Assembly (NCBI GenBank): GCA_913051935.1 | Contig: CAJXCU010000017.1 | Span: 1-44,341 of the forward strand | Direction: 5' to 3' | Source of the DNA: an uncultured Flavobacteriales bacterium | GTDB lineage: Bacteria; Bacteroidota; Bacteroidia; Flavobacteriales_D; Crocinitomicaceae | Length of the DNA stretch: 44,341 nucleotides | Shown: in pieces, positions 17,467 through 27,223 of the stretch | How positions within the stretch are numbered: position 1 is the stretch's first letter | Layout: every line of letters begins with the position of its first letter | Translations under genes and position numbers: made by a program | The notes under the pieces: model-generated | Told to the model about the DNA's origin: nothing | The model's input: the letters and a program-made list of their open reading frames with translations, nothing else | The model's database searches: none

Positions 17467-19110
17467 ATGGCAGTTTCTCCAAAAGAAATCGAATTTAACT
17501 TTAACGAAGATAAAATGCGTCTTAAAATTCGTGCACTTGAAAAAGAACTTGAAAAGGTTCACCTTGGCGGCGGAAGAAAGCGAATCGACAAGCTTCACAC
17601 AGCGGGTAAGCTCACGGCCAGAGAGCGTGTTAAGCTACTTTTAGATAAAGGCTCGGAAATGCAAGAAATTGGAGCATTTGCAGGCCACGGAATGTATGAG
17701 GAATATGGTGGTTGCCCATCTGGAGGAGTTGTTGTTGTAATTGGCGTTGTAAGCGGCAGAAGATGCGTTGTTGTTGCCAATGATGCGACTGTAAAGGCGG
17801 GCGCGTGGTTTCCAATAACAGGGAAGAAAAACCTACGAGCGCAAGAAATAGCAATGGAAAACCATCTACCAATTATTTATTTGGTAGATAGTGCAGGTGT
17901 ATTTTTGCCTATGCAGGAAGATATTTTTGCAGACAAAGAACATTTCGGAAGGATTTTCAGAAATAATGCAAAAATGAGTGCACAAGGAATTGTTCAGATT
18001 GCTGCGGTCATGGGAAGCTGTGTAGCAGGTGGAGCTTACCTTCCAATAATGTCAGATGAATCTCTTATCGTAAACAAAACAGGTACAATATTTTTAGCCG
18101 GCTCCTATCTTGTCAAAGCCGCAATTGGCGAAAACATCGATAACGAAACACTCGGAGGCGCCACTACACATACCGAAATTTCAGGTGTATGTGATTACAA
18201 AGTAGAAAATGACAAAGAGTGCCTTAAAACCATTCGATCGCTCATGGATAAAATCGGCACACCGGAAAACGCAGGATTCAACCGCAGTGAATCTAAAGAG
18301 CCCAAGAGCCCAATTAGAAAAGTATACGGAATTTTACCAGCTGAGCGCTCAAAACCGTATAAGAGTAGAGAGCTTTTGAAGTGTCTCACCGATGAATCTA
18401 AATTTACCGAATACAAAGCTGGTTTTGGAAAAACCATATTGACTGGCTACGCTCGAATTGATGGATGGAGCGTTGGAATTGTGATGAATAACAGAGAGCT
18501 CGTTAAAAACGGAAAAGGTGAAATGCAGTTTGGAGGAGTCATCTATTCTGATGCTGCCGATAAGGCAGCGCGCTTTATTATGAATTGTAATCAAAAGAAT
18601 ATTCCCTTGGTATTTATTCATGATGTAACTGGTTTTATGGTTGGTTCTAAAAGTGAACATCAAGGAATCATTAAAGATGGTGCTAAAATGGTGAATGCAA
18701 TGGCCAACTCGGTCGTTCCAAAGTTCTCCATCGTAATTGGCAACTCTTATGGTGCAGGAAATTATGCCATGTGTGGGAAAGCATATGACCCAAGACTGAT
18801 TGTGGGTTGGCCAACTGCTGAAATTGCCGTTATGAGTGGCGCTGCCGCTGCTAAAACACTCCTTCAAATTGAGGTTTCCTCTTTAAAGGCGAAAGGTGAA
18901 AAAATCACAAAAGAAAAGGAAAAAGCGCTTTTTGATAAAATCAAGAACCGTTACGACGAGCAAATATCCCCCTACTATGCAGCGAGCAGATTGTGGATAG
19001 ATGCCATCATAGATCCGATTGAGACAAGAAAGGTTATTTCGATTGGCATAGATTCAGCCAATCACAAAAAAGCAACAGAGGCATACAACGTTGGTGTGTT
19101 GCAGACTTAA
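17467..19110 (+). CDS. Acyl-CoA carboxylase carboxyltransferase (beta) subunit
   Basis: 547 residues containing both halves of the crotonase-fold carboxyltransferase. Segments such as GKLTARERV, DSAGVFLPMQ, HFGRIFRNNAKMS, VMGSCVAGGAYLP and GTIFLAGSYLVKAA match the 3-methylcrotonyl-CoA carboxylase beta group more closely than propionyl-CoA carboxylase. It transfers CO2 from biotin to an acyl-CoA, probably in leucine or odd-chain catabolism. The biotin carboxylase/biotin carrier subunit is not adjacent. Monocistronic: own promoter at 17418-17450 and a convergent neighbour whose stop directly abuts (TTAATTAA at the junction). The acyl substrate is an inference. Confidence 0.88.
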   Translation: MAVSPKEIEFNFNEDKMRLKIRALEKELEKVHLGGGRKRIDKLHTAGKLTARERVKLLLDKGSEMQEIGAFAGHGMYEEYGGCPSGGVVVVIGVVSGRRCVVVANDATVKAGAWFPITGKKNLRAQEIAMENHLPIIYLVDSAGVFLPMQEDIFADKEHFGRIFRNNAKMSAQGIVQIAAVMGSCVAGGAYLPIMSDESLIVNKTGTIFLAGSYLVKAAIGENIDNETLGGATTHTEISGVCDYKVENDKECLKTIRSLMDKIGTPENAGFNRSESKEPKSPIRKVYGILPAERSKPYKSRELLKCLTDESKFTEYKAGFGKTILTGYARIDGWSVGIVMNNRELVKNGKGEMQFGGVIYSDAADKAARFIMNCNQKNIPLVFIHDVTGFMVGSKSEHQGIIKDGAKMVNAMANSVVPKFSIVIGNSYGAGNYAMCGKAYDPRLIVGWPTAEIAVMSGAAAAKTLLQIEVSSLKAKGEKITKEKEKALFDKIKNRYDEQISPYYAASRLWIDAIIDPIETRKVISIGIDSANHKKATEAYNVGVLQT

Positions 19111-19842
19111 TTAATTTTTCCCTGCAGATTTACCGTTGAAATAATGGGTATAGCCAAATCCAACAATTAGAAAAGAAGAGGTTCGATCAAATTCCTCTGT
19201 CTCATAACCCGCATTACCGTCCACACCGATGTCGGATGGTCTAAAGCCGAACCCATAAAAAGGATAGGAAATTGTTAACCTATATGAATTGGAATCATCC
19301 GAGGCCAAGACCAAACCAATATTCGGCTCTACATAAATCGACTGAAGAACGTTCATTCGAATGCCATCCTCAAATAAAGCATCAGTTTTAATCATTGTAT
19401 GCATGTAGCCCAACTTGACCCCGATATCGGTCCCGAAACGCTCACGCCAAAATTTCTCGTAACCCAGCTTCACAAATCCGCCGAGGCAGTGCATTCCTCC
19501 GTAAATTGCAGAGGGTACATTGAACTCATTTACCGCGAAATAGGAATAATGCGCTCCAGCACCAAAAGCAAAACCCCTCTCGAGGGTATACTGATAAGAC
19601 GGAGACACCGACACCAAACCTTGCATGAAATCTTTAAATGGTTTATTGACGAAGGAATTAGGCAAGCCAATTTCAAATGTAAAGGAATCGTCAATTTCCA
19701 TACCCTGAGCCATAATCGGCCTAGATAAAAACCCTAGGCTAAAAAATAGAACCATTGTAAAAACTAAAGCACCTCTCACGACTATAAAACGATTTTGCTT
19801 TTGAAATATTGTCAGTTTCTGGTTTTCTCTAAAGAGCGCCAT
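19111..19842 (-). CDS. Predicted outer-membrane beta-barrel protein
   Basis: 243 residues. A membrane segment at about 25-45 ending in IMAQ acts as signal peptide, with an unusually long basic N-region of about 20 residues; a shorter start inside the segment is possible. The mature part shows alternating hydrophobic/aromatic strands (FAFGAGAHYSYF, GFVKLGYEKF, LIVGFGYTHYF), typical of a small barrel. No family recognised. It lies 17 bases after trmN6 and is likely the last gene of the proS-trmN6 transcript. Function unknown. Confidence 0.7.
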   Translation of the reverse strand: MALFRENQKLTIFQKQNRFIVVRGALVFTMVLFFSLGFLSRPIMAQGMEIDDSFTFEIGLPNSFVNKPFKDFMQGLVSVSPSYQYTLERGFAFGAGAHYSYFAVNEFNVPSAIYGGMHCLGGFVKLGYEKFWRERFGTDIGVKLGYMHTMIKTDALFEDGIRMNVLQSIYVEPNIGLVLASDDSNSYRLTISYPFYGFGFRPSDIGVDGNAGYETEEFDRTSSFLIVGFGYTHYFNGKSAGKN

Positions 19843-19859
19843 TAACTACTTGAATAAAG

Positions 19860-20573
19860 TTACTTTTTTAATTCCTTCGAATGAAACTCTTTGGTCAAAT
19901 TAATATATGAATCACTATAGGTGTTATCCTCATTTCGAATAACCAATCTCGATGTATTTATTCCTGCAACAGAATTTGAGATTTCAATTACAACCCGTGA
20001 ATTTGGTTTGGATTTTTTGGCGTCAATAAATACGCAATGATTTATATACAAGGAGGCTTTCTTTAAATAGTCAGTTAATAAATCGAATTGCGTGTAAGGT
20101 ATAATCATCCAACAGCTTCCATCAACAGCCAATAATGACTTGATGCGCAAAATAAACATACAGAGCCCTTCCTTTGAAGTATGCTTCGCAAGTTCGCTCT
20201 CCCTCTTAATATCTGCCGCTTGTTCAATGTAAAAAGGGGGATTTGATATAATAAGGTCATATGATTTAGAGAATAGATGGTTGAAATAATCTCCTTGCAT
20301 TGCATTTAGCTGATCTGACCATCGAGACTCTTGGAAGTTCATTAAACAATCCTGGTAGGCACCCTCCTCAATTTCAATAGCATCAACATGCAATGATGGG
20401 AATTTTTGACACAGCATGAGCGAAAGAACTCCCGTACCGGCACCCAAATCTAAGGCATATTTTGGCGAAATGGCGTTCACTAGCGCACCCAGTAGCATAC
20501 TATCCGTACCCACCTTCAGGGCTGCCCTTTTTTGAGAAATTGTAAAGTATTTGAACTGAAAGTCCTGAGCCAC
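19860..20573 (-). CDS. trmN6: tRNA1(Val) (adenine-37-N6)-methyltransferase
   Basis: 237 residues, TrmN6/YfiC family. The AdoMet motif is LDLGAGTGVLSLM and the N6-adenine methyltransferase catalytic motif is ISNPPFY. KVGTDSMLLGAL near the N-terminus is the family's usual lead-in. Expected to methylate A37 of tRNA-Val; a different RNA substrate is conceivable, since TrmN6 specificity is known mainly from enterobacteria. It starts with GTG overlapping the TAG stop of proS by one base, so it is translationally coupled to proS. Confidence 0.85.
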   Translation of the reverse strand: MAQDFQFKYFTISQKRAALKVGTDSMLLGALVNAISPKYALDLGAGTGVLSLMLCQKFPSLHVDAIEIEEGAYQDCLMNFQESRWSDQLNAMQGDYFNHLFSKSYDLIISNPPFYIEQAADIKRESELAKHTSKEGLCMFILRIKSLLAVDGSCWMIIPYTQFDLLTDYLKKASLYINHCVFIDAKKSKPNSRVVIEISNSVAGINTSRLVIRNEDNTYSDSYINLTKEFHSKELKK

Positions 20574-22045
20574 TAGTATGCCTTTGCAAACAAAACTTTT
20601 CCTTTTGAAGGAGCACCACTATACACACAAACACCAGTCTCTTTCTTCTGATCTAGGGGTATACAACGAATGGTTGCCTGAGTTTCTTCTTTTATTTTGT
20701 TTTCGGTTGCTTCTGTTCCATCCCAATGTGCTGATACAAAACCTCCTTTATTCACAAGCTTCTTGAAACTTTCAAAATCCGGAGCTTCACTTGTCTTCTC
20801 TTTTCGAAAATTATCGGCTTTGTCAAAGAGATTAGACTGAATCTCTTTCAATAATCTTTCGATAAACTCCTCCACACCGTCGAAAGAAATGATTTCTTTT
20901 GTTTTTGTATCTCGTCTAGCTACCTCTATGTTTCCATTCTCGAGATCTCTCGGTCCCATTGCCAATCTAATAGGAACACCTTTTGTTTCGTATTCAGAGA
21001 ACTTCCATCCCGGTCTTCTATTGTCGTCGTCGTCATATTTAAATGAGATGCCTTTTTTCTTAAAAGCTACGCGGAGCAGATCAAATTTTTCAGAAATCTT
21101 TTCAAGGTCTTCAGCACTTCTATAGATTGGAATACCCACAACCTGTATCGGGGCTAAAAGCGGAGGTAAAACGAGTCCCTCATCATCTGAATGACTCATA
21201 ATCAAGGCCCCCATCAGTCTTGTTGAAACACCCCAAGAGGTTGCCCACACGTGTTCTAGCTTTCCGTCCTTATCGGCAAATTTAACATCAAACGCTTTTG
21301 CGAAATTCTGACCTAAAAAATGTGAAGTTCCTGCTTGAAGTGCCTTACCATCTTGCATGAGCGCCTCAATGCATAAGGTATCCTCGGCCCCAGCAAACCT
21401 CTCTGATTCTGTTTTCCTTCCCTTGACCACTGGCATTGCCATATATTGCTCTGCAAAATCAGCGTAAACCTCTAGCATTCTTGCGGTTTCTTCACGAGCT
21501 TCCTGGTCCGTTGCGTGTGCCGTATGTCCCTCTTGCCATAAAAATTCTGCGGTCCTCAAAAATAATCTTGTGCGCATTTCCCAACGAACAACATTCGCCC
21601 ATTGATTGATTAAGATTGGCAGATCCCTGTAGGATTGAATCCAATTGCGATAAGAGTTCCATATAATCGTTTCAGAGGTTGGTCTCACAATCAATTCTTC
21701 CTCAAGCTTGGCCTTGGGATCAACAACCACACCACTTCCATCATCAGCGTTTTTTAAGCGATAGTGTGTCACGACAGCACATTCCTTTGCAAACCCCTCT
21801 ACGTGGCTTGCTTCTTTACTCAAGTAGGACTTTGGAATAAATAGAGGGAAATAAGCATTCGAATGTCCAGTCTCTTTAAATTTTTGATCTAGCACCTCTT
21901 TCATTCGCTCCCATATGGCGAAACCGTAGGGCTTAATGATCATACAACCGCGCACATCGGAATGTTCCGCTAAATCAGCCCTCTGAACCAATTCATTATA
22001 CCATTTTGAATAATCCTGTTTTCGTGTTGTATGCTTCCCGCTCAT
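20573..22045 (-). CDS. proS: Proline--tRNA ligase, short (archaeal/eukaryote-like) type
   Basis: 490 residues from ATG 22045. This is the class without the bacterial editing insertion, known from Bacteroidota and others. Motifs: [17 protein letters not shown] (motif 1 area), [25 protein letters not shown] (motif 2), [12 protein letters not shown] and the C-terminal domain with IRCIP. It charges tRNA-Pro in the cytoplasm. The longer reading from 22066 ([11 protein letters not shown]) is less likely; the -7 box at 22064-22071 overlaps that start. Confidence 0.95.
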   Translation of the reverse strand: MSGKHTTRKQDYSKWYNELVQRADLAEHSDVRGCMIIKPYGFAIWERMKEVLDQKFKETGHSNAYFPLFIPKSYLSKEASHVEGFAKECAVVTHYRLKNADDGSGVVVDPKAKLEEELIVRPTSETIIWNSYRNWIQSYRDLPILINQWANVVRWEMRTRLFLRTAEFLWQEGHTAHATDQEAREETARMLEVYADFAEQYMAMPVVKGRKTESERFAGAEDTLCIEALMQDGKALQAGTSHFLGQNFAKAFDVKFADKDGKLEHVWATSWGVSTRLMGALIMSHSDDEGLVLPPLLAPIQVVGIPIYRSAEDLEKISEKFDLLRVAFKKKGISFKYDDDDNRRPGWKFSEYETKGVPIRLAMGPRDLENGNIEVARRDTKTKEIISFDGVEEFIERLLKEIQSNLFDKADNFRKEKTSEAPDFESFKKLVNKGGFVSAHWDGTEATENKIKEETQATIRCIPLDQKKETGVCVYSGAPSKGKVLFAKAY

Positions 22046-22063
22046 AATAAAGATTCTAATGTG

Positions 22064-22071
22064 CAAATTTA
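22064..22071 (-). promoter_or_regulatory. -7 box of the proS operon
   Basis: TAAATTTG on the minus strand, about 18 bases before the proS ATG. The best upstream TTTG (complement of 22097-22100) is 25 bases away, slightly long. Confidence 0.5.
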
Positions 22072-22111
22072 GACAAACGATTCAATATTTCCATCACAAA
22101 TAATATCTTCC

Positions 22112-23926
22112 TCAAGGAAGCATTGCATTATTTACGAGTGCATTGATGTATTGCTGGTATACCGCTTTAATCTGTGTTTTAACCATCCTTTCTGAAGTCA
22201 AATCATCTTTAATTTCATTCCAAACAATGGGATCGCGATCCGGTGCCATCGAAACAATATTGTCCTGATAATAAGACATGTTTGGCATATCTAGACCACT
22301 TAAATAAGACGAACCAACTGAAAAATAGTCCGTTTCAATGTTGAGTAAATCTAGTACAGTTGGCATCAAGTCGATTTGTTGCATCGTTTGCTCCATATTA
22401 ACCTTTGGTAAAAGGCCAGACTCATGGTAAAAGGCTATTGGGATCTTAAAAGACCAATTTAAATCAGCTCTATCCTTTCTAGATGTCGGCCCTACATGGT
22501 CCGCACAAAAAACAAAAAGTGTATTGTCGAACCAATCTTGCTCCCGTGCTTTTATCCAAAAATCTCTAAAACCAAAATCCGCGTAGCTAATTGATTTACA
22601 GATTGGATCAGGGCCTGACTTGGTAATATCTTCAAAGCCTTCAGGAATTGTATAGGGATGGTGAGAGGAATACGTGAAAATCGTTGAAAAGAATGGCTTT
22701 CGCATCTCATTCATCACATTAATGCTCCAAGGCAGAAAATAATGGTCTGGAATTCCCCATGTACCATCGAAATGATCCTCATTGTTGTATTCTTTTCGGC
22801 CATAGTAGCGATCAAAACCAGCAGCCAAGGTAAACGAGTCAAAACGCATTGAGCCATTAGTAGGGCCATGAAAGAAAGAAGATGAATACCCATTTTCTTT
22901 AAGGATTCCGGGAAGACTATTGTACTGATTCATACTATAGGTAGATAAAATAAAGGTTTCCTTCATCCAGGAAGGAATTGAAGCTAAAATGGCTGGAACT
23001 GCATCCATAGAGGACTGACCATTGGAAAAACCATGCTCGAAATACATACTTCTCTCTAGGATAGAATCTAAAAATGGCGTGTAGCTCTCTTCATTATTGG
23101 GTCCCACATACATTGAACCAAAGCTTTCAAAAATAATCAGCACTACATTTGTTTCATCTTTTAAAATACCGGCAGGAACAGAACGTTGAAATGGATTAAA
23201 AATGGCATCGGCTTCCTTTTTGCTAAAAAATGCCTTCTTATCCAAATCTTTATAATCTATCGTCTTGAGCATCGTGAATGCCGAATTCAAGGCCGCTGGT
23301 GCATTTTTTAAGGATGTATACTTACTGACTTCAATGATGTCAACGGGTTTGAGCTGAAAGCCTCCTCTACCTATGATTACCGATAAAAACAAAATAGCTA
23401 TACAAAGTGACCATGAAGAAACCTTGCTGAAATTAGATTTTTGTGTTTTGAACTTGAAGAACAAATAAAAAATCAAAAACAAAGAAAAAATAAAGAACAA
23501 TATTAACCACCAGAATTCAGTGATAAACTCAATTGCTAAAATTCCCGCCTCGTTTTCAGAAAATAAAAATTTAAAATAATGGAAACTCACACGTTTTCTT
23601 GTAAACGAGAAAAAGGCGATGTCCCAAGCATTCAAAAAAAAGACAAGAAAAGTAATCGGGATATAAAAAAGGAGCTTGATTTTTTGTCTGTACCGCTCTA
23701 GTGAATTACTGAACGGAACTACACTAAAAAAAATAAAGGGCAAATAAAAGAAGGAGATCGTAATCAAATCAAACCAGGCTCCCACAGCATAGTCTAAAAA
23801 ACTAAAGTCAGCGAAAAATGAAGGATTACCTAGGAGGAATACCACACGAAATAATGTCATAAAAACCCATATGACTGTGAGCTGAGCGATAAGTATCGCG
23901 TAAATATTTCTTGGCTTTTTAAGCAT
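22112..23926 (-). CDS. LtaS-like membrane sulfatase/phosphoglycerol transferase
   Basis: 604 residues. Five membrane segments in the first 190 residues are followed by a periplasmic alkaline-phosphatase-superfamily domain. Metal and catalytic residues typical of the LTA-synthase/sulfatase group are visible: VVLIIFESFGS (Glu267), the serines in NGQSSMDAVPAI near 305 in the nucleophile position, HHPYTIP, and CADHVGP with an Asp-His metal pair. In Gram-negatives such proteins transfer phosphoglycerol or phosphoethanolamine to envelope glycans; sulfatase activity is less likely. The start is 3 bases after the stop of the E1 gene, so the two are cotranscribed, although a functional link is not obvious. 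Confidence 0.85.
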   Translation of the reverse strand: MLKKPRNIYAILIAQLTVIWVFMTLFRVVFLLGNPSFFADFSFLDYAVGAWFDLITISFFYLPFIFFSVVPFSNSLERYRQKIKLLFYIPITFLVFFLNAWDIAFFSFTRKRVSFHYFKFLFSENEAGILAIEFITEFWWLILFFIFSLFLIFYLFFKFKTQKSNFSKVSSWSLCIAILFLSVIIGRGGFQLKPVDIIEVSKYTSLKNAPAALNSAFTMLKTIDYKDLDKKAFFSKKEADAIFNPFQRSVPAGILKDETNVVLIIFESFGSMYVGPNNEESYTPFLDSILERSMYFEHGFSNGQSSMDAVPAILASIPSWMKETFILSTYSMNQYNSLPGILKENGYSSSFFHGPTNGSMRFDSFTLAAGFDRYYGRKEYNNEDHFDGTWGIPDHYFLPWSINVMNEMRKPFFSTIFTYSSHHPYTIPEGFEDITKSGPDPICKSISYADFGFRDFWIKAREQDWFDNTLFVFCADHVGPTSRKDRADLNWSFKIPIAFYHESGLLPKVNMEQTMQQIDLMPTVLDLLNIETDYFSVGSSYLSGLDMPNMSYYQDNIVSMAPDRDPIVWNEIKDDLTSERMVKTQIKAVYQQYINALVNNAMLP

Positions 23927-23929
23927 CTT

Positions 23930-25918
23930 TTAGTAATTCAAAAGCTGATCGACAGCTTTTGTAAAACGTTCCTGAGGCAGAAAAATAGCTTCTATCGTTG
24001 CTGCGAAGGGCACAGGTGAATTTAGTGAACCAACCCGAAGGACGGGAGCATCAAGAAATTCAAAACAATGCTCTGTTATTAATGCAGTTAATTCTCCACC
24101 TATACCACCCGAAATGCAGTCTTCGTGAAGCACAATGGCCCTACCTGTTTTCTTTACACTAGCATAAATGGTTTCGGTATCCAAAGGCACCAGAGACCTA
24201 AGATCAATGATTTCGGCTTGGATATCAGGTCTGTTTTTCATTTCTTCGAGAGCCCAATGTACACCTAATCCATAGGTAACAATGGTCAGGTCATCTCCAG
24301 AACTGACAAGGTTCGCCTTCCCAATTTCTGTAGTGTAATAAGCTTCTGGAACCTCCTCTTTTAGGCTGCGATAGAGGTATTTGTGCTCAAAAAACAATAC
24401 GGGATTTGGGTCCTCTATGGCCGCATTTAATAAACCTTTTGCATCTGTGGGATTCGATGGATAAAGAATTTTTAGCCCCGGCGTATGAAAAAACCAAGCC
24501 TCATTACTCTGAGAGTGAAAGGGTCCTGCCGCTGTTCCCGCACCGGTAGGCATCCGAACTACAACATCAGCGTTTTGTCCCCATCTCCAATGTATCTTCG
24601 CTAGATTATTTATAATTTGATTGAAACCGCAGGTAACAAAATCTGCAAACTGCATCTCCACCATAGCCTTCATTCCTTTAATAGATAGTCCAAGCCCGGC
24701 TCCAACAATTGCGGATTCACAAAGCGGTGTGTTTCTGACACGACCTTTACCAAAGGAGTCTACCAAACCCTCCGTAACTTTGAATGCACCTCCATATTCG
24801 GCAATATCTTGTCCCATAAGTACCAAATCAGGATACCTTTCCATGGATTGATTCAAAGCCTGCTGAATGGCATCAATAAACCGTATTTCTTTTTGCTGTC
24901 CCTTCCCTTCAATGACATTTTGGATGTATGGCGCGAATACATCCGCTTCTTCTTTATCCTCATCAGAACTGATGAGAGGCTCATTTTGAGCCATGTCAAA
25001 CGAAGACTGAATTTGATCCTTTAGCTCTTTCCGATATTCTGACTCTATTTCATCAGTTAGAACTCCTTCCTCTTTCAGAAACGTTTCATAATTAGACAGC
25101 GGATCTTTAATCGCCCATTCATCTTGCAAACCATCAGGATAATATTTGGTGCCTGATGATTCTTCATGCCCTCGCATACGAAAAGTCATCGCCTCAAGAA
25201 GAACGGGTTTAGGATTTTTCCTAATCTCGCTCGTAATCTTTCTGACCGTTCGGATCACCTCCAAAATATTATTTCCATCCATTTGAATAGCCTCCATACC
25301 GTATCCAATCCCTTTGTCAATGAACTGCTTGCATTTGAATTGTTCCTCGGAAGGGGTCGATAGCCCCCAGCTGTTATTCTCTACACAAAAAATAACGGGT
25401 AGATTCCAAACGGCAGCCACATTCAAGGATTCATGAAAATCACCCTCGGAGGCGCCACCGTCACCAGTAAACACCAATGTTGCCAGCTCCTCTTGCTTCA
25501 AAATATTTGCCAATGCAATCCCATCAGCGATGCCAAGTTGTGGACCTAAGTGAGAAATCATTCCAACAATTCGGTGCGCTTGAGTTCCAAAGTGAAAAGA
25601 CCTATCCCTTCCTTTCGTAAAACCATTTTGCTTTCCTTGAAATTGAGAAAAAAGGCGATTTAACGGTATGTCTCTTGTCGTAAAGACACCGAGATTTCTA
25701 TGCATTGGTAGAATGTACTCCTCGTCTTTCATAGCAAGGGTTGTTCCAACCGAAATAGCCTCTTGTCCCCAACCCGAAAACCACTTAGTGATTTTACCTT
25801 GACGCAGTAAAACAAGCATCTTTTCTTCAATCATTCGAGGCTTCAAAAGACTCTTATATATGGAAAGGAGCTCAGGATTGGAAAAACCCTGAGTGTCAAA
25901 AGAGATGGCTCTTTTCAT
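23930..25918 (-). CDS. 2-oxoacid dehydrogenase E1, alpha and beta subunits fused
   Basis: 662 residues in one chain: E1 alpha (about 10-310, thiamine-diphosphate motif GDGGASEGD to NNSWG; FRMRGHEESSGTKYYP) and E1 beta (about 340-662, GQDIAEYGGAFKVT, MVEMQFADF, EDCISGGIGGE). Single-chain fusion is usual for the branched-chain-type E1 in Bacteroidota. It decarboxylates branched-chain 2-oxoacids or a related substrate and passes the acyl group to lipoyl-E2, which is not in the window. Pyruvate is an alternative substrate. First gene of a two-gene transcript with the LtaS-like gene. Confidence 0.88.
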   Translation of the reverse strand: MKRAISFDTQGFSNPELLSIYKSLLKPRMIEEKMLVLLRQGKITKWFSGWGQEAISVGTTLAMKDEEYILPMHRNLGVFTTRDIPLNRLFSQFQGKQNGFTKGRDRSFHFGTQAHRIVGMISHLGPQLGIADGIALANILKQEELATLVFTGDGGASEGDFHESLNVAAVWNLPVIFCVENNSWGLSTPSEEQFKCKQFIDKGIGYGMEAIQMDGNNILEVIRTVRKITSEIRKNPKPVLLEAMTFRMRGHEESSGTKYYPDGLQDEWAIKDPLSNYETFLKEEGVLTDEIESEYRKELKDQIQSSFDMAQNEPLISSDEDKEEADVFAPYIQNVIEGKGQQKEIRFIDAIQQALNQSMERYPDLVLMGQDIAEYGGAFKVTEGLVDSFGKGRVRNTPLCESAIVGAGLGLSIKGMKAMVEMQFADFVTCGFNQIINNLAKIHWRWGQNADVVVRMPTGAGTAAGPFHSQSNEAWFFHTPGLKILYPSNPTDAKGLLNAAIEDPNPVLFFEHKYLYRSLKEEVPEAYYTTEIGKANLVSSGDDLTIVTYGLGVHWALEEMKNRPDIQAEIIDLRSLVPLDTETIYASVKKTGRAIVLHEDCISGGIGGELTALITEHCFEFLDAPVLRVGSLNSPVPFAATIEAIFLPQERFTKAVDQLLNY

Positions 25919-25958
25919 GTGTTCTTTTAGATATTGATTACAGAGAAAATAAAAGGAT

Positions 25959-26507
25959 TTATACCTTCATTCCTCCAACTACTCTTTCTTTTCGTTTATT
26001 TTTTTGAAGACGCTTTCTAGAAACTATAATGTACGAAGATCTCGCAGCTCCACGCATCATATCAACTTTACACTTTTTGTTGCCATACATGAGCTCTGGG
26101 CCTCCGCTTGCACTCCAGTTAGCAACAAAATAGTATCGATCTCTCAATTTATTAGATTTAGATTTGAAGGAAAGGTATTTATTTTCACCCAGCTCAAAGC
26201 GTATATTAATTTCTTTGTTTGACCCAAAGCTCTCGAAAATACATTTCGAATTCGCAGGAATTATAATGGTTTCACTTTTATCCGTGGAGCTAGATACCAA
26301 AACACCTGAATCATCTGTTGTTGTCTCGCTCGAAGATTGAGCAACCTGTTTCAAAATAATCGTCGAAGAAGTAAAAAACTGAACTTTTCTCATTTTCTCT
26401 TCGGAATCTAAACCAAATTCTTGCCTTACCTCATTGGTAAATGGCACTTTCACCGCACAAGAAAATAAAACAAAAACAAGCGCTAATAGACCAAATATTT
26501 TTTTCAT
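25959..26507 (-). CDS. Lipoprotein of unknown function
   Basis: 182 residues from ATG 26507, with a lipobox-like LFSC at Cys17. The first 20 residues form the signal; then a beta-rich part and a strongly basic C-terminal stretch (RKRLQKNKRKERV). Ser/Thr-rich segment around residue 50-75. No family recognised. The longer reading from a TTG at 26522 would start inside the -7 box and is rejected. It is separated from the E1 gene by 40 bases, so it may read through into that operon. Confidence 0.65.
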   Translation of the reverse strand: MKKIFGLLALVFVLFSCAVKVPFTNEVRQEFGLDSEEKMRKVQFFTSSTIILKQVAQSSSETTTDDSGVLVSSSTDKSETIIIPANSKCIFESFGSNKEINIRFELGENKYLSFKSKSNKLRDRYYFVANWSASGGPELMYGNKKCKVDMMRGAARSSYIIVSRKRLQKNKRKERVVGGMKV

Positions 26508-26519
26508 AACTCTTTTTGA

Positions 26520-26527
26520 CAAATTTA
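26520..26527 (-). promoter_or_regulatory. -7 box of the 182-residue lipoprotein gene
   Basis: TAAATTTG on the minus strand, 12 bases before the ATG at 26507; a TTG lies 24 bases further upstream. Confidence 0.5.
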
Positions 26528-26587
26528 ATTTTTTTTCAGTGAAGAAATCATCAAGCGAATATAGTTATCTTTAAATATTTAAACCCT

Positions 26588-27223
26588 ATGAAAGAAAGTT
26601 TCTTTATTGCGCTATCCTTTTGTGTTTTATTTTCATGCGCAACAGATGATTCTAAAGATGTACTTTCATACAATGAAATTGGTGCATCGCCATCTAAAAA
26701 TCCGGATTTTAAAACAAATGAAAAAGCACCGAAGGACTCGTTTGAAATTAATTTCAACGTTGAAGTATTTGAGCAGATAGCGGGCTATAAAATAGACTCT
26801 GTCCAAGTCCTCGTTGAGAATGAGGTTATTGACCGAACAAACCATATAAATACGACAAAAGTCAACATTTGCATTGACTCTAATGCGATACAATTCAAAT
26901 CATGGGCTTTTCAAGATTCAGCAAATCTGAAATTAGCTTGGTATAATATGCTTGACTGCTTTGGTGACCACTGCGAAAGCATTGAGCTATTCGATAGCCT
27001 ATTTCAAATCGATAGCTACCATCTTGTTTTTGTTGCAGATGAATCAATCGATTGGATTTCATCAGCACAAAATCTCGACAGTAAAGTTTGGAGCCAATAT
27101 CTCAAAAAGGAAAAGATTCAAACAAAATATCGCTATATTTTCGAGACTCGAATTGATGAGCCCATACGATGGTATCGTCTTGATGAACAAGATATGACGC
27201 TCAAAATAGATGAACATGATTAA
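26588..27223 (+). CDS. Lipoprotein of unknown function
   Basis: 211 residues with signal peptide and lipobox-like LFSC, Cys17. The mature protein is acidic, with a CFGDHCESIE segment near residue 124 (Cys-X4-Cys, possibly a disulfide or metal pair). I recognise no family. Its last 14 bases overlap the start of the next ORF, which suggests translational coupling of the two. It is divergent from the 182-residue lipoprotein gene with an 80-base shared upstream region. Confidence 0.65.
   Translation: MKESFFIALSFCVLFSCATDDSKDVLSYNEIGASPSKNPDFKTNEKAPKDSFEINFNVEVFEQIAGYKIDSVQVLVENEVIDRTNHINTTKVNICIDSNAIQFKSWAFQDSANLKLAWYNMLDCFGDHCESIELFDSLFQIDSYHLVFVADESIDWISSAQNLDSKVWSQYLKKEKIQTKYRYIFETRIDEPIRWYRLDEQDMTLKIDEHD

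Noticed and set aside
18349-18867. 172-codon minus-strand ORF inside the carboxyltransferase gene.
   Set aside because: Antisense to conserved catalytic segments; no promoter or family resemblance.
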